A stretch of 64,000 nucleotides of DNA from Candidatus Bathyarchaeota archaeon (lineage in GTDB: Archaea > Thermoproteota > Bathyarchaeia > Bathyarchaeales > Bathycorpusculaceae). Below are positions 36,632-45,643 of this stretch, in pieces. Below the pieces are notes generated by a model. It had not been told where the DNA came from. It made no database searches and saw only the letters and a program-made list of their open reading frames with translations. Numbering within the stretch: the first letter of the stretch is position 1; every line of letters starts with the position of its first letter. Where the stretch lies: the NCBI GenBank assembly GCA_013388895.1, contig JACAEK010000024.1:1-64000 (forward strand), read 5' to 3'. The translations under genes were made by a program, and so were the position numbers.

Positions 36632-37594
36632 TTAAGGTCTATATCCACCCAAAACACATAAGGCTAACGCCGCTGCAATAATGTCCGCAGTTGTTCCAGG
36701 ATTAAAGAGGCTGTCTGATTTTCTAAGGGTCAAATCAAATTCACGAAGCAGTTCTTTGCCTTTCGTGGTTTCAAGTCCACCAACCCTCAAAATCTCTTCA
36801 GCTATGCAAGAAACATCGCGCGCTTTTTCGACACCGACTTTTCTAGCAATAAAAGTATCTGTATACTCCGCCAGAACTTTTAGAAATGTGTGAACTACCC
36901 CCATATTCAAGTTCTTAGTCCTTTCGATTTCCTTTTTTAAGTGTGGGTAGGCAACATCGAAAGTCAACGTGTAGTTATTAACCCATTCAGAACAAACAGC
37001 GTCATACTTTTCAGCTATCTTAAAAATTTCATAAAGAGACATCTTCTCCTCAAGTATCCGCCTTTCAGAGCTTAAGTCATTAACGTCAAATTCTGGAACC
37101 TTGCCAAGACCACTAGGCTTAGCGATTCTTATCGCCTCATAGACTGCAACCGCATCTTCAGGAGTTGTTGATTCAACAACAAGTTTCAGATTGTCCCTAA
37201 GTCTTTCAATGTTGAAGATAAGTTCGTCTTTTGTGGGAATCATTCCAGCAGCAACTGCGATAGGCGCAAACAAGATTATCGTACCAAGCAGAGTGTTGCC
37301 GCCACTCTGCCAAGCATTGATATCAGCTACACAATTTCTTATGATTCGTCCTACTTCTACATCGTGAACGTGAATTTCTCCTTGAGAAACCGCAATTCCT
37401 CTTTTTGCCGCTAATTCAAACGAGGACGTTGCAGCTACTGCGGAAGCGAGAAAATGTTCGTAGCGCGTGCCTTCAAAACCCGTTACTAAGTTTACGTTTC
37501 CTGGTTTGTCAGCGCTAACTTCGAAAAGGATGGCTAATTCCAGGCATTTTGAAATTTGCTTCGCCTTATCATGTGGTTGCATCTGCATGAACAA
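36632..37594 (-). CDS. Triphosphoribosyl-dephospho-CoA synthase-like (CitG family)
   Basis: A 320-residue, mostly helical protein of the CitG/MdcB superfamily. CitG makes the citrate lyase prosthetic group precursor from ATP and dephospho-CoA. The family blocks are seen: LELAILFEVSADKPGNVN (usually KPGNV), NTLLGTIILFAPIAVAA (usually NTxxG-x-LF) and the C-terminal SDSLFNPGTTADIIAAALAL (usually NPGTTADL). No citrate or malonate lyase gene is near, so the real product in archaea may be different. The gene is divergent from the ECF-like gene at 37684. Confidence 0.8.
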   Translation of the reverse strand: MFMQMQPHDKAKQISKCLELAILFEVSADKPGNVNLVTGFEGTRYEHFLASAVAATSSFELAAKRGIAVSQGEIHVHDVEVGRIIRNCVADINAWQSGGNTLLGTIILFAPIAVAAGMIPTKDELIFNIERLRDNLKLVVESTTPEDAVAVYEAIRIAKPSGLGKVPEFDVNDLSSERRILEEKMSLYEIFKIAEKYDAVCSEWVNNYTLTFDVAYPHLKKEIERTKNLNMGVVHTFLKVLAEYTDTFIARKVGVEKARDVSCIAEEILRVGGLETTKGKELLREFDLTLRKSDSLFNPGTTADIIAAALALCVLGGYRP

Positions 37595-37635
37595 TCCCTA
37601 GTTATGTAATCAGCAAAGAAAAGTTTTATTAACGT

Positions 37636-37673
37636 TGTGTAAAAAATTACACATCTAACTAGAAATTTACACA
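37636..37673. promoter_or_regulatory. TTACACA operator-like repeats
   Basis: A perfect inverted repeat TGTGTAAAAAATTACACA (37636-37653) is followed by a third TTTACACA half-site (37666-37673), directly upstream of the gene at 37684 and within the start region of the divergent CitG-like gene. AAGTTTTATTAA (about 37621-37632) could be the TATA element. The arrangement suggests a repressor site for one or both genes; the regulator is not identified. Confidence 0.5.
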
Positions 37674-37683
37674 GGGTATCTCT

Positions 37684-38379
37684 ATGAAGTTGTCGGCTAT
37701 AGATGTCGCGTTGATAGCTGTCTTTGCGGCTTTACAAGCTTCTTTTGCAACTCTTCCCTTCACAATTACAGTAGGAGTTTCTGGTGTAATAACATTAGGC
37801 GTCATAGGCGGTTCTCTTATAGGCATTTTGTTAGGACCTATCACGGGAGGACTAGCCGTGTTGATAGGTTCCGTTGTCGGAGTTTTTATTAATCCTGCAG
37901 GTGCCCTTTTTGGCATTTTAACAGTGATTCCGCCGTTTTGCGGAGCTTTTGGAGCTGGTTGTGTAAAGATCAAGAGAGGATATATAACGGGAGCGATTAT
38001 TTTTGCCTCACTTTTGATTTTTTATGCTCATCCTTTTGGTCGCGAAGCCTATATTTATCCATGGCTTCACATAATCGCTCTGGTAGTCGCCTTCTCTCCA
38101 ATTGCACACATAGCTGGCTCAACTTTCACCTCTTCAAATACTAAAAAACCAATATTTGGCATCGCAATAGCCGCTTTTGTAGGAGTTTTAACTGACCACA
38201 TCACTGGCAGCGCTTTGGCAATGTGGTATTTCTCGCCGTTTTTGACACCGCCAGTATGGTACTCAATAATGCCCGTCTACCCAATAGAGAGAATGGTTGC
38301 ATTAATCGTCATAGTCGCCATCGCAACCCCCATTTATTATAGCCTCAGAAAAGCCGGGCTCATCGATTTGCATAAATAA
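37684..38379 (+). CDS. ECF-type S component-like membrane protein
   Basis: A 231-residue membrane protein with about six helices. The N-terminus (DVALIAVFAALQASFA) has the A-x-x-x-A motif that S components use to contact EcfT. A Gly-rich second region (GVITLGVIGGSLIGILLGPITGG) and the loop GVFINPAGALFGILTVIPP follow. It differs from the S component at 28406. Substrate unknown; the inverted repeats upstream suggest regulation by a metabolite-sensing repressor. Confidence 0.65.
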   Translation: MKLSAIDVALIAVFAALQASFATLPFTITVGVSGVITLGVIGGSLIGILLGPITGGLAVLIGSVVGVFINPAGALFGILTVIPPFCGAFGAGCVKIKRGYITGAIIFASLLIFYAHPFGREAYIYPWLHIIALVVAFSPIAHIAGSTFTSSNTKKPIFGIAIAAFVGVLTDHITGSALAMWYFSPFLTPPVWYSIMPVYPIERMVALIVIVAIATPIYYSLRKAGLIDLHK

Positions 38380-38412
38380 AATTTTGAACATGTCTTATAG
38401 TGAAGAATGTAA

Positions 38413-39426
38413 ATGAAGACTCGTGAAGGCGACTTAATAGAAACAACCGAAGGTTTAATATTTGACGTGAAAGGTTTAGTTCACCCTCCAAAAAAAACCA
38501 TAGCATTCATACGTTATTTTCCGAACGAAAGGGGAAAAAGAAAACGTAAAAAAAGAGTCTACGAGAAGATTTACTCGTTGTCAAAACGTTATGAGTGGCT
38601 GAAACAGCATTTTCCTCAATACCTTGTTTACGACCCCTACTTTGATGAGGTGCTCTGTGAAGTTCCTGACGTTGCTGTTAAAGTGTATTATAAACCAGTT
38701 GAAAAAGCTGCATCGCTCCGGAAAGCAAAAAATCTTGGTGAACTTGAAGATAAGGCTTTGGAAATGGCTACTTTGCTGAAAAATTCGGCTAATATTTCAT
38801 GGAATGACATTGGTATTTCTGGTTCAATTTTGGTCGATCTCTTAACTACAGCATCAGACATTGACCTCATAATATACGGAACTAAAAACTGCTCAAAAGT
38901 TTACTCTGCTCTAAAACAATTGTTAGAAGAAAGACGCAGTCCTCTAAAACCATACACTATTGAAGACTTAGGGGCACTGTTCAAATTCCGCTCAAAAGAT
39001 TCTTCAGGTAATTTCAAGGACTTCGTCAAAACAGAATCAAGAAAAGCCATGCAGGGCAAATTTGAGCAAACAGACTATTTTATACGCTTTGTGAAGGATT
39101 GGGACGAGATTGATGAGAAATATGGCGACGTTCAGTATAAAAATCTGGGTTGCGCAAGAATTAAAGCCACAATTTCGGTGGATTCTGAGTCAATTTTCAC
39201 TCCGTGCAAGTATATGCTTGAAAACGTGAAAGTTATTGAAGGACAGGAACTTCAGCAGATATCAGAAATATCGTCTTTTCGTGGTAGATTTTGCGAGCAA
39301 GCAAGGATTGGCGAGGCTATCGTTGCACAAGGAAAAATTGAGAAGGTAATAGATAGAAGACAAAATCGCGAGTATTATAGGCTTCTGATCGGTAATAAGC
39401 CTTCAGACTTTATTGTTTTGGCTTAG
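38413..39426 (+). CDS. Nucleotidyltransferase-fold protein, paralogue 1
   Basis: 337 residues, first of three related proteins. An N-terminal domain (EGLIFDVKGLVHPP, then YEWLKQHFPQYLVYDP) is followed by a nucleotidyltransferase core (about 130-160) with GISGSILVDLLTTASDIDLIIYG: the G-S and D-x-D of the polymerase beta-type superfamily. Later comes a conserved block D-S-E-S-x-F-T-P-C-K-Y, and a C-terminal beta-rich stretch (IVAQGKIEKVIDRR) that looks OB-like. Substrate unknown; a nucleic acid or protein nucleotidyltransferase is possible. Starts at ATG 38413. Confidence 0.75.
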   Translation: MKTREGDLIETTEGLIFDVKGLVHPPKKTIAFIRYFPNERGKRKRKKRVYEKIYSLSKRYEWLKQHFPQYLVYDPYFDEVLCEVPDVAVKVYYKPVEKAASLRKAKNLGELEDKALEMATLLKNSANISWNDIGISGSILVDLLTTASDIDLIIYGTKNCSKVYSALKQLLEERRSPLKPYTIEDLGALFKFRSKDSSGNFKDFVKTESRKAMQGKFEQTDYFIRFVKDWDEIDEKYGDVQYKNLGCARIKATISVDSESIFTPCKYMLENVKVIEGQELQQISEISSFRGRFCEQARIGEAIVAQGKIEKVIDRRQNREYYRLLIGNKPSDFIVLA

Positions 39427-39431
39427 CCTTA

Positions 39432-40502
39432 TTAGGGTACAACTTTTAGGGCTTGCTCGCAGTATCTTGGACAATATGTCAGCGCTATTTGGTAGAAGCT
39501 ACCTTTTTGAGACGCTACTTCTTCCAAGTTGCCTTCCACATAGACTTTTTCGTCTTTAAATGCTTGCATTCGAAATTCTTCCATGAAAGAAACAATGCGC
39601 ACAGCTTCTTCAGTTTCTTTCGTTCCATCTAAAATGTGGAGAGGCTCAATGCCATAAACCGAGGGAATAAAAGGCGCATCACTGTCGTCTATTATTCGTG
39701 CAACCAGTTTAACCCAGCCTTTCTGTAAAATTCTCGCCTTAGAGTCATATTCGCTATGGATTTCCTTCCAGTCCTTAACAGGCTCAAACTCCGTCTTTAT
39801 GATTCTGCCACTCGTCTCATCCTTAAACAACGCATAAATCAGCTTCCGCTGTTGATGCCAAACAAATTCTTTAGCGTTTAAGTTCTGAAATCTCCAATGC
39901 TTTCCTCTAATTGGTTTGTCGCTTTCAAACTCGTTCTTGAGAAGCGAACGGTTATCATGATACAATTCTTGCAAGGCTTCACGTAGCTTGACCAGTTTTT
40001 CTCTTCCATACACAATAAAATCTAGGTCGGAAAATCGTGGATGATAAAAGTCATGAAGCAAAGAGCCGAAAACGCCAAAATCTTCTGTTGACAAGTTAGA
40101 ATACTGCAGTGTAAATTCTAGAGCCTTATGCAAAGCAGCAACGAGTTCGTCTTGCGGCTTTTTTCTAAGTAGCTCTGCAAGTTTCTTGTCTGGTTTTCTC
40201 ACTTTAACAATGTTGGAATGATTAACTCCTACAACTTTCGCTTGAAGCATCTCATGAAAAACAAAGTAATGTGGATAATGCTTCTCGATGAACTTTATGC
40301 CTTCATCTTCATAAAACTTGTAGAAAACGCTTTGCCCTCTGCTTCTGAATGCCTTCGGATTTTTTGACCCAAAAATCTCTGAAGGAGCATACTCTACATC
40401 ACAAATGTATGCGTCAGATGGGTGAGAATTGCCAAAAACGCGGAAGATCAAGCCTTTGTTTGTAATTATTGCGTCGCGGTCTCTGAGCCCTAAAGAGGCC
40501 AA
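39432..40502 (-). CDS. Nucleotidyltransferase-fold protein, paralogue 2
   Basis: 356 residues with the same order as its neighbours: N-terminal [27 protein letters not shown], then the core [26 protein letters not shown] with G-S and D-x-D. The block [15 protein letters not shown] matches the other two proteins, as does the C-terminal [13 protein letters not shown]. It ends in [13 protein letters not shown], adding a CxxxC pair. It overlaps the third paralogue by 13 bases, so those two are co-transcribed; paralogue 1 is convergent. Confidence 0.75.
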   Translation of the reverse strand: MASLGLRDRDAIITNKGLIFRVFGNSHPSDAYICDVEYAPSEIFGSKNPKAFRSRGQSVFYKFYEDEGIKFIEKHYPHYFVFHEMLQAKVVGVNHSNIVKVRKPDKKLAELLRKKPQDELVAALHKALEFTLQYSNLSTEDFGVFGSLLHDFYHPRFSDLDFIVYGREKLVKLREALQELYHDNRSLLKNEFESDKPIRGKHWRFQNLNAKEFVWHQQRKLIYALFKDETSGRIIKTEFEPVKDWKEIHSEYDSKARILQKGWVKLVARIIDDSDAPFIPSVYGIEPLHILDGTKETEEAVRIVSFMEEFRMQAFKDEKVYVEGNLEEVASQKGSFYQIALTYCPRYCEQALKVVP

Positions 40503-41512
40503 ATGTGTTCTTCCTCACTTGTGCCTGTTCCAACAACAACTTGGTGATAGGTTTCGCCGTTTTCAAGGTTTTCAACATGTTCAAGCATGCCTGAAACCCG
40601 AATTTTGCCGCCTTTTCGGGCAATGTTTCTGTAGCATCCAATCATTGAAACTACAAGTTTTGGAATTGTTTCTTTAGGAAGCACCGACGCTACATTAGCG
40701 GGTTCGTAGTCCTCAATCTTGTAGATGGCTGGGCGGAACATGGCTTCGCTGTCATCTATAACGGTGCAGTGAAACTGAATGGGCTTAAGTGGCATGTACT
40801 TAGACACGTCATATTTGGATTGGATTTCTTCTGGTTTGCGAATCGCGTTGTACATGAAAATCTTGTTCATGTAACGTCCCTTAAATCGTCTGGCAGCATC
40901 TAGGCGATTACTGGTCACGAAGCTTAACGCACCATCTTCAACAAGCCTCTCAATCGTTCGTTCTAGTTTTCTAAAGTTTTGCGCTCCGTAAACAACTATG
41001 TCGATGTCTGATTTAGCCGAGTGCATGTTTAATGCTATGGAACCGTGAACCCCGAAATCGTCTATGGCGATGGTTGAATCAGCCGACAGCAGATTGACAA
41101 ATCTTAGAGTCATTTCTTGTAGACTATCTTTTCTTTTAATCGTAGTTAGATATTCCAAGCATTCCTTGGGAACATAGACTTTTTCTATAGAGCCCAAAGG
41201 CGCGCTGATTACTTCTTTTCCTCTGAATGGGTCAAAAAATACGTAATGGGGAAAATTTTTGTGAAAAGTTTCAAGAAATACTTGATAGTTTTGTGCTGTA
41301 TATAATTTTTCAGCTCGATATAGCCTCGTCTTTTCATATTTCCATGCTCTTTCTAAAAAACGAATGTTAAAAAGTGTCCTCAATTTGTGGGGAATATATT
41401 TTAGAAAGGCGAATACGCGGTCATTTGGATGTTCATACCCGAACGTGTTGAATACGAATCCTTCTCTAGTTACAAATGTGTCGCCGTCTGAAGGAAGCCA
41501 ATCTTTAACAGC
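40490..41512 (-). CDS. Nucleotidyltransferase-fold protein, paralogue 3 (start unresolved)
   Basis: Third member of the local family. The core reads [25 protein letters not shown], followed by [15 protein letters not shown] and the C-terminal [16 protein letters not shown] at 41383 opens a 297-residue frame, but homology continues upstream in the same frame ([17 protein letters not shown]), matching the N-termini of the other two. There is no ATG, GTG or TTG in that frame before the stop at 41549-41551. A GTG at 41525 lies one base out of frame, so a missing base near 41515 would explain it. Confidence 0.65.
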   Translation of the reverse strand, partial: AVKDWLPSDGDTFVTREGFVFNTFGYEHPNDRVFAFLKYIPHKLRTLFNIRFLERAWKYEKTRLYRAEKLYTAQNYQVFLETFHKNFPHYVFFDPFRGKEVISAPLGSIEKVYVPKECLEYLTTIKRKDSLQEMTLRFVNLLSADSTIAIDDFGVHGSIALNMHSAKSDIDIVVYGAQNFRKLERTIERLVEDGALSFVTSNRLDAARRFKGRYMNKIFMYNAIRKPEEIQSKYDVSKYMPLKPIQFHCTVIDDSEAMFRPAIYKIEDYEPANVASVLPKETIPKLVVSMIGCYRNIARKGGKIRVSGMLEHVENLENGETYHQVVVGTGTSEEEHIWPL

Positions 41513-41610
41513 CGTTTCCGTGCACCGTGATAAAATGTTGATGGAATACTAAAAAAGTTATTGTTTGCAAGCATAACTTTTAAAACACGTTTGCAGCAGA
41601 GCAGTTTAGA

Positions 41611-42087
41611 GTGAAGCGTTTGAGCGAAGACTTACATCCGTATGTAGTGTTTCTTCCATCAGAACAGAAAAGCAGAATACTGAGCGCCATTTTCGGTTCG
41701 AAAGCAGCAGTTGACATCCTAAGATTCTCTCTCAAACAAGGCATATCAAACAAAATCTACCAAAAAGAACTTGTAGAAAGACTTGGCTATTCCAATAAAA
41801 CTATAATTGGAAATTTGAAGTCGCTGACTAAGCTTGGAGTTTTGAAGGAAGACATGGAGAAAAGCAAAAAGGAACGACGCATTGTGTGGGTGAAGGCATA
41901 TCAGCTCTCAGACATAGGCAGGTGGTTTGCGTTATTACTCGCAGAAGAAAAAGACGTGTCTGAAAAGGAAAAGGCGGAAATTTTGCAAAATCTTTTTAGG
42001 ACATATATACGATGGGTTAAGGATCTTTCCGAAAAACTTCACGTGGATAAAAAGATATTCGAAAAAATCTTTAGACAAGAAATCTAA
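41611..42087 (+). CDS. Winged-helix transcriptional regulator
   Basis: A 158-residue DNA-binding protein. The helix-turn-helix is at about 50-80 (YQKELVERLGYSNKTIIGNLKSLTKLGVL) and the wing is a basic KSKKERRIVWVKAYQLS. A C-terminal helical region (about 110-158) likely dimerises. Starts with GTG at 41611, about 30 bases after a TATA-like CTTTTAAAA (41577-41585). It is divergent from the nucleotidyltransferase pair and followed by mobB after nine bases. Targets unknown. Confidence 0.75.
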   Translation: MKRLSEDLHPYVVFLPSEQKSRILSAIFGSKAAVDILRFSLKQGISNKIYQKELVERLGYSNKTIIGNLKSLTKLGVLKEDMEKSKKERRIVWVKAYQLSDIGRWFALLLAEEKDVSEKEKAEILQNLFRTYIRWVKDLSEKLHVDKKIFEKIFRQEI

Positions 42088-42105
42088 CCGATAAAGGTGC
42101 AAAAA

Positions 42106-42636
42106 ATGAAAAAAATGGCTGTCGTGTCAATTGTTGGGGGCAAAAGCTCTGGAAAAACTGCAACTGTAGAAGCTCTGACAAAAGAGCTAACGAAAAGAGG
42201 CTACAGAGTTGCAGCGGCAAAGCACATTCCTGAGCCGCACTTCACCATAGACACTGTTGACAAGGACACGTGGAGATTCGCTAAATCTGGAGCCAAAACA
42301 ATCATCAGCGTAGCTGCTAATGAGATAGTCACTATAGAAAAGGTTAACACACAAAATTTTTCACTTAAAGAAATTTTACGGAAATGTAAAAATAACGATA
42401 TAGTTTTCCTTGAAGGATTCAGAAAGCTAGTAAGCAAAAACAAAAAAATCCAGAAAATCGTCGCCGTAAAATCTAAGGAAGAAGCCGTAGAGGCGTTAAA
42501 AAACTTCAAACCTTTGTTGGCTTTTACTGGACCATACTCAACAGAAGAAATGAATATCAGAATTCCGCATGTAGATGTGTTTAAAAATCCGGAAAAAATT
42601 GCGAACATTGTAGAAAAAACTGCGTTACGTTTTTGA
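42106..42636 (+). CDS. mobB: Molybdopterin-guanine dinucleotide biosynthesis protein B
   Basis: A P-loop GTPase-like protein that assists in making molybdopterin guanine dinucleotide. About 176 residues. The P-loop is VGGKSSGKTATVEAL, followed by HIPEPHFTIDTVDKDTWRF, a histidine and D-T-x-R-x-x-x-A-G-A pattern typical of MobB, and the strand DIVFLEGFRKL. I start at ATG 42106: AAAGGTG directly upstream serves as binding site and includes the alternative GTG at 42097. Its product would support FwdB and other Mo/W enzymes. Confidence 0.9.
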   Translation: MKKMAVVSIVGGKSSGKTATVEALTKELTKRGYRVAAAKHIPEPHFTIDTVDKDTWRFAKSGAKTIISVAANEIVTIEKVNTQNFSLKEILRKCKNNDIVFLEGFRKLVSKNKKIQKIVAVKSKEEAVEALKNFKPLLAFTGPYSTEEMNIRIPHVDVFKNPEKIANIVEKTALRF

Positions 42637-42773
42637 GTTTTGTGTTGGGTTATGGGGTTTGGAGATTATGTTTAAAGGGGGAGAAAGGAGTTACAATTTA
42701 GAAATAGAGAAAGGAATTTTTTCTCCAAACCTTTCCACCCAACTTTGACTAGTTTCTGCGTTTTTCCCTCCTT

Positions 42774-43937
42774 TTAAAGTGCCTTAAAAGCTTCAAACCA
42801 TCTGTTGTAAAGAGCCAACATATCCATGGAAACGCTCGGTTTTCTCTCTTCCAATATTTGTCTAAAATCGTCCATTGTTAATGCTCTTGGCTTAGCTTGT
42901 TTATTGGATGCTTGACCTGTCTCAAAGAATTCACCTATAAGCTTCAATTGTGCAGATTGGCACACGTCTCGTATGTCGCTTCCAGAGAATCCTTCCGACA
43001 GTCGAGCCAACTCATGCAAGTCAACATTGGAACCAAGCATTAGGTTGCTTGTGTAAAGTTTGAACATCATTAATCGTGTGTGATGGTCTGGGAGTGGAAC
43101 CAAAATTCTCTTTTGGAACCTTCTTATGAATGCCCAATCTAAATCCCACGGCTTGTTTGTGGCGCCAATAACGTAAACATGAAGTTTTCTGCCTTTATCG
43201 ATGATGCCGTCCATTTCCTTCAAATATTGGTTTCGAACACGAACCTCACCGCCAACTTCGTTTGAATGACGTCCCATAAGCGAGTCCAATTCGTCAATGA
43301 AGACTATGGACGGCTTTCCATCAACAGCAGATTTTCTCACAGAGTTAAAAAGTTTAGCAACATTCTGCTCGGCTTCGCCTAACCACTTAGACATTATTGA
43401 TGCAGCATCAATCGAGACAAATGTAGCATCTATCTCTGTCGCAACTGCCGCAGCCAGTAGAGTTTTTCCACATCCTGGCGGACCAAATAAGAGAATCCCT
43501 CTGGGCCATCCAAGAGGAAAGAGGTCAGGTCTCTGAACTGGATAGACTATGGCTTCTTTCACAGCTTTTTTAGCATTGTCAAGCCCGACAACTTCGTCCC
43601 ATTTCACACTTGGTTTTTCCGTGAGAATCAACTCTTCATAACTTGATTTTCCACCTTCAGAATTTTTTGTGTCCTCACGATTTTCTGTTTCAAGTTGAGG
43701 CTGAACAGGAATCACTGCGCCTTGCAATGCCTTTATTCGTTCTTGATAGGCTATGGCTCTTTGAATGTAGACTTTATTTAAACTATATTCGGGATACAAC
43801 TGGACAAGATTTAACAGACTTTCAATGGCTTTCTGATACATTGTCACTGCCATGCCCTTTGACCCTTGCTTGTCGAGGCGAACTGCTTCTAAGGCGTAAT
43901 TTGTCGCAGCTTTTTCAAGTTCTTGAGAAGCACTCAT
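42774..43937 (-). CDS. cdvC: CdvC, Vps4-like AAA ATPase
   Basis: The AAA ATPase that disassembles ESCRT-III polymers in Cdv-based division. An N-terminal MIT domain (about 1-75; helices with ATNYALEAVRLDKQG and AIESLLNLVQLYP) precedes the AAA module: VKWDEVVGLDNAKKAVKEA, Walker A GPPGCGKTLLAAA, Walker B IVFIDELDSL, an arginine-finger region (RRFQKRILVPLP) and a C-terminal Vps4-type helix. 387 residues, close to the Sulfolobus protein. Last gene of the operon cdvB1-cdvA-cdvB2-cdvC, 13 bases after cdvB2. Confidence 0.93.
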   Translation of the reverse strand: MSASQELEKAATNYALEAVRLDKQGSKGMAVTMYQKAIESLLNLVQLYPEYSLNKVYIQRAIAYQERIKALQGAVIPVQPQLETENREDTKNSEGGKSSYEELILTEKPSVKWDEVVGLDNAKKAVKEAIVYPVQRPDLFPLGWPRGILLFGPPGCGKTLLAAAVATEIDATFVSIDAASIMSKWLGEAEQNVAKLFNSVRKSAVDGKPSIVFIDELDSLMGRHSNEVGGEVRVRNQYLKEMDGIIDKGRKLHVYVIGATNKPWDLDWAFIRRFQKRILVPLPDHHTRLMMFKLYTSNLMLGSNVDLHELARLSEGFSGSDIRDVCQSAQLKLIGEFFETGQASNKQAKPRALTMDDFRQILEERKPSVSMDMLALYNRWFEAFKAL

Positions 43938-43950
43938 AAAAGCTTACCTC

Positions 43951-44850
43951 CTATCCTCCAGCCAATTCAATTTTTATTTTTCCTTTAGCCCCTAAACTTT
44001 CCAGGGCTTTCTCAATATCCTCATAAGAGGTTTTCAAATCAGATGAACAACGCGCTAAATCAATTTCTCCTCTACTTTTCTTAACATATTCAAGGAGAAC
44101 GTCTTCTAGAGACGATTTTTCCTTTTCAACGGTTAAGGAAATTTCCTGAATTTCGGCTTTTTTAAATGAAAAGAGGGTTTGAGAAGAATCTCGTTCAGAT
44201 TCCTCGTTTTCTTGTCCCATTGCCTGTGAGCAATTTGCTGCTAGGGCGACCATCTCTTTCAATGTGGTTTTTTCAAGTTTGGGCGCTTCTTCCAAAGTAA
44301 CGGGTGGTTCAGGAAGCTCCTCAACAAGTCTTTGTTCAAGGAAGCTGGAGACTTCTTTCAGTATTGCTTCTCCTGCCGCTGTTTTTCCGCCCACGGGTAT
44401 TATTGATTCGTCTGTTGTCAGTCTTGTCGAATGTAATGTTTGGTTTATTTCTTCGTTCACTTTAGACAATTCAGAGGAAACATCTGGCAGAATCTCGAAT
44501 AGTTGCTGCGAAACACCCTGAAGAAGTCTTAATGCAGGTTTAAGGTCGAAAACTATGTCGTTCAATTCTTTTATCGTTTCAAGCCTGAGAAGCACTCGCT
44601 CAATGGCTAATTCTATATTATGTAGAAACTTTATGAATTTTCGAACTTCTGCAATTTCATTTGCGCAGATAGCCGCTTTTTCTTTATTTTTGTTATCTAA
44701 GGCACTAATGCACGTTTGAAAAAGAATTTTATCGCGTTCCCTAAGCCTAAAGCTGGCTTGTGCAATCTTGTTTCGCTGCACTCTTAATGTTTGCATAGAA
44801 TTGATTACCACATCACGGAGAGGAGGGTCAGAGCGAACAAATATTTTGAT
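43951..44850 (-). CDS. cdvB: CdvB-type ESCRT-III protein 2, with winged-helix tail
   Basis: Membrane-remodelling Snf7-like protein. The core helices align with cdvB1 (MQTLRVQRNKIAQASFRLRE, FIKFLHNIELAIERVLLRLE). A proline-rich LPEPPV at about 186-191 resembles the MIM2 peptide that binds MIT domains. The C-terminus (LEDVLLEYVKKSRGEIDLAR... ALESLGAKGKIKIEL) is the winged helix that recruits CdvB to CdvA in Sulfolobus. GTG 44811 opens the longest frame, but homology reaches back to residues SDPPLRDVV, and a GGAGGG site is followed eight bases later by ATC at 44850 where an ATG is expected. I use that position. Confidence 0.85.
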   Translation of the reverse strand: MKIFVRSDPPLRDVVINSMQTLRVQRNKIAQASFRLRERDKILFQTCISALDNKNKEKAAICANEIAEVRKFIKFLHNIELAIERVLLRLETIKELNDIVFDLKPALRLLQGVSQQLFEILPDVSSELSKVNEEINQTLHSTRLTTDESIIPVGGKTAAGEAILKEVSSFLEQRLVEELPEPPVTLEEAPKLEKTTLKEMVALAANCSQAMGQENEESERDSSQTLFSFKKAEIQEISLTVEKEKSSLEDVLLEYVKKSRGEIDLARCSSDLKTSYEDIEKALESLGAKGKIKIELAGG

Positions 44851-44882
44851 GGCTTTTCCCTCCGCCCGCTACCTCTTTGCGA

Positions 44883-45626
44883 TTATACTCCGGCCTTTCC
44901 GATTTCCTTTACATAAACGACTACAGGGGGCTCAGGTAGCTCCGAAGCATTAGGGATTGAGGCGAATTCTTTGGATGATTCTTCTATTTTTGCTTCAGTT
45001 TTCAACAATTCTTCGGTTTTCGGTGCATCACCTAGTAAGATATTTGAGAGTTTGTTGCTTGTTTGTTCAAAATCGTTCTTTTCAACATTCACCCGTTTGA
45101 TATTCTCTTGAATTATAGCGAAGGCTGTTTGATAAGCTAGGTCTTCAATTTTTCCTATTTCGTGCTCAAGCTCAAGATGAACTAGGGCGTAGTTCAATTC
45201 TTTTACTTCATTCGTGCATCTGTCGATTTCTCTCTCTATTTCTTCTATTAGTGTCTGAGCCTCTCTTTTCAGCTGATTTAATGCACCTTCAAAACTTCTG
45301 TGCAATTCTTCATAAAGTTCCTTAGAAATTTTCTTCTTCTCAGACAATTCTTTGAGAGCCTGGTCTTTGCGCCAAAGCAGGGGAATTTGATCGCAGAAAC
45401 CATTTGCTCGTGATTTAGCGGTAGATGTTATGGTGACGTTAGTACCGTCAAACGATAAGTGTTCTGTGAAAAGCTTCACGAATTTTCCGTCGGTTTGTTC
45501 TATGAAGACGGAGTCAAATTTTCCGCTTGGAGTTAGAGCAAAAGATGCTATTTTGCCTACTTCTCGTCCATATTCGTCTTTAATTTCTTTTCCGACAGAA
45601 AGAAAAAGGTTGGGATTCTGTGCCAT
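44883..45626 (-). CDS. cdvA: CdvA-like protein
   Basis: CdvA binds membrane and DNA and recruits CdvB. The N-terminus is a PRC-barrel-like beta domain (about 5-70; VGKEIKDEYGREVGKIASF, then KLFTEHLSFDG). A long coiled coil follows (about 95-190; LKREAQTLIEEIEREIDRC). The tail ends SELPEPPVVVYVKEIGKAGV, in the place of the short peptide that contacts the CdvB winged helix in Sulfolobus. 247 residues, standard. It lies between the two ESCRT-III genes of the operon, 18 bases after cdvB1. Confidence 0.88.
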   Translation of the reverse strand: MAQNPNLFLSVGKEIKDEYGREVGKIASFALTPSGKFDSVFIEQTDGKFVKLFTEHLSFDGTNVTITSTAKSRANGFCDQIPLLWRKDQALKELSEKKKISKELYEELHRSFEGALNQLKREAQTLIEEIEREIDRCTNEVKELNYALVHLELEHEIGKIEDLAYQTAFAIIQENIKRVNVEKNDFEQTSNKLSNILLGDAPKTEELLKTEAKIEESSKEFASIPNASELPEPPVVVYVKEIGKAGV

Positions 45627-45643
45627 TTTTTTCTCCCCCGTTT

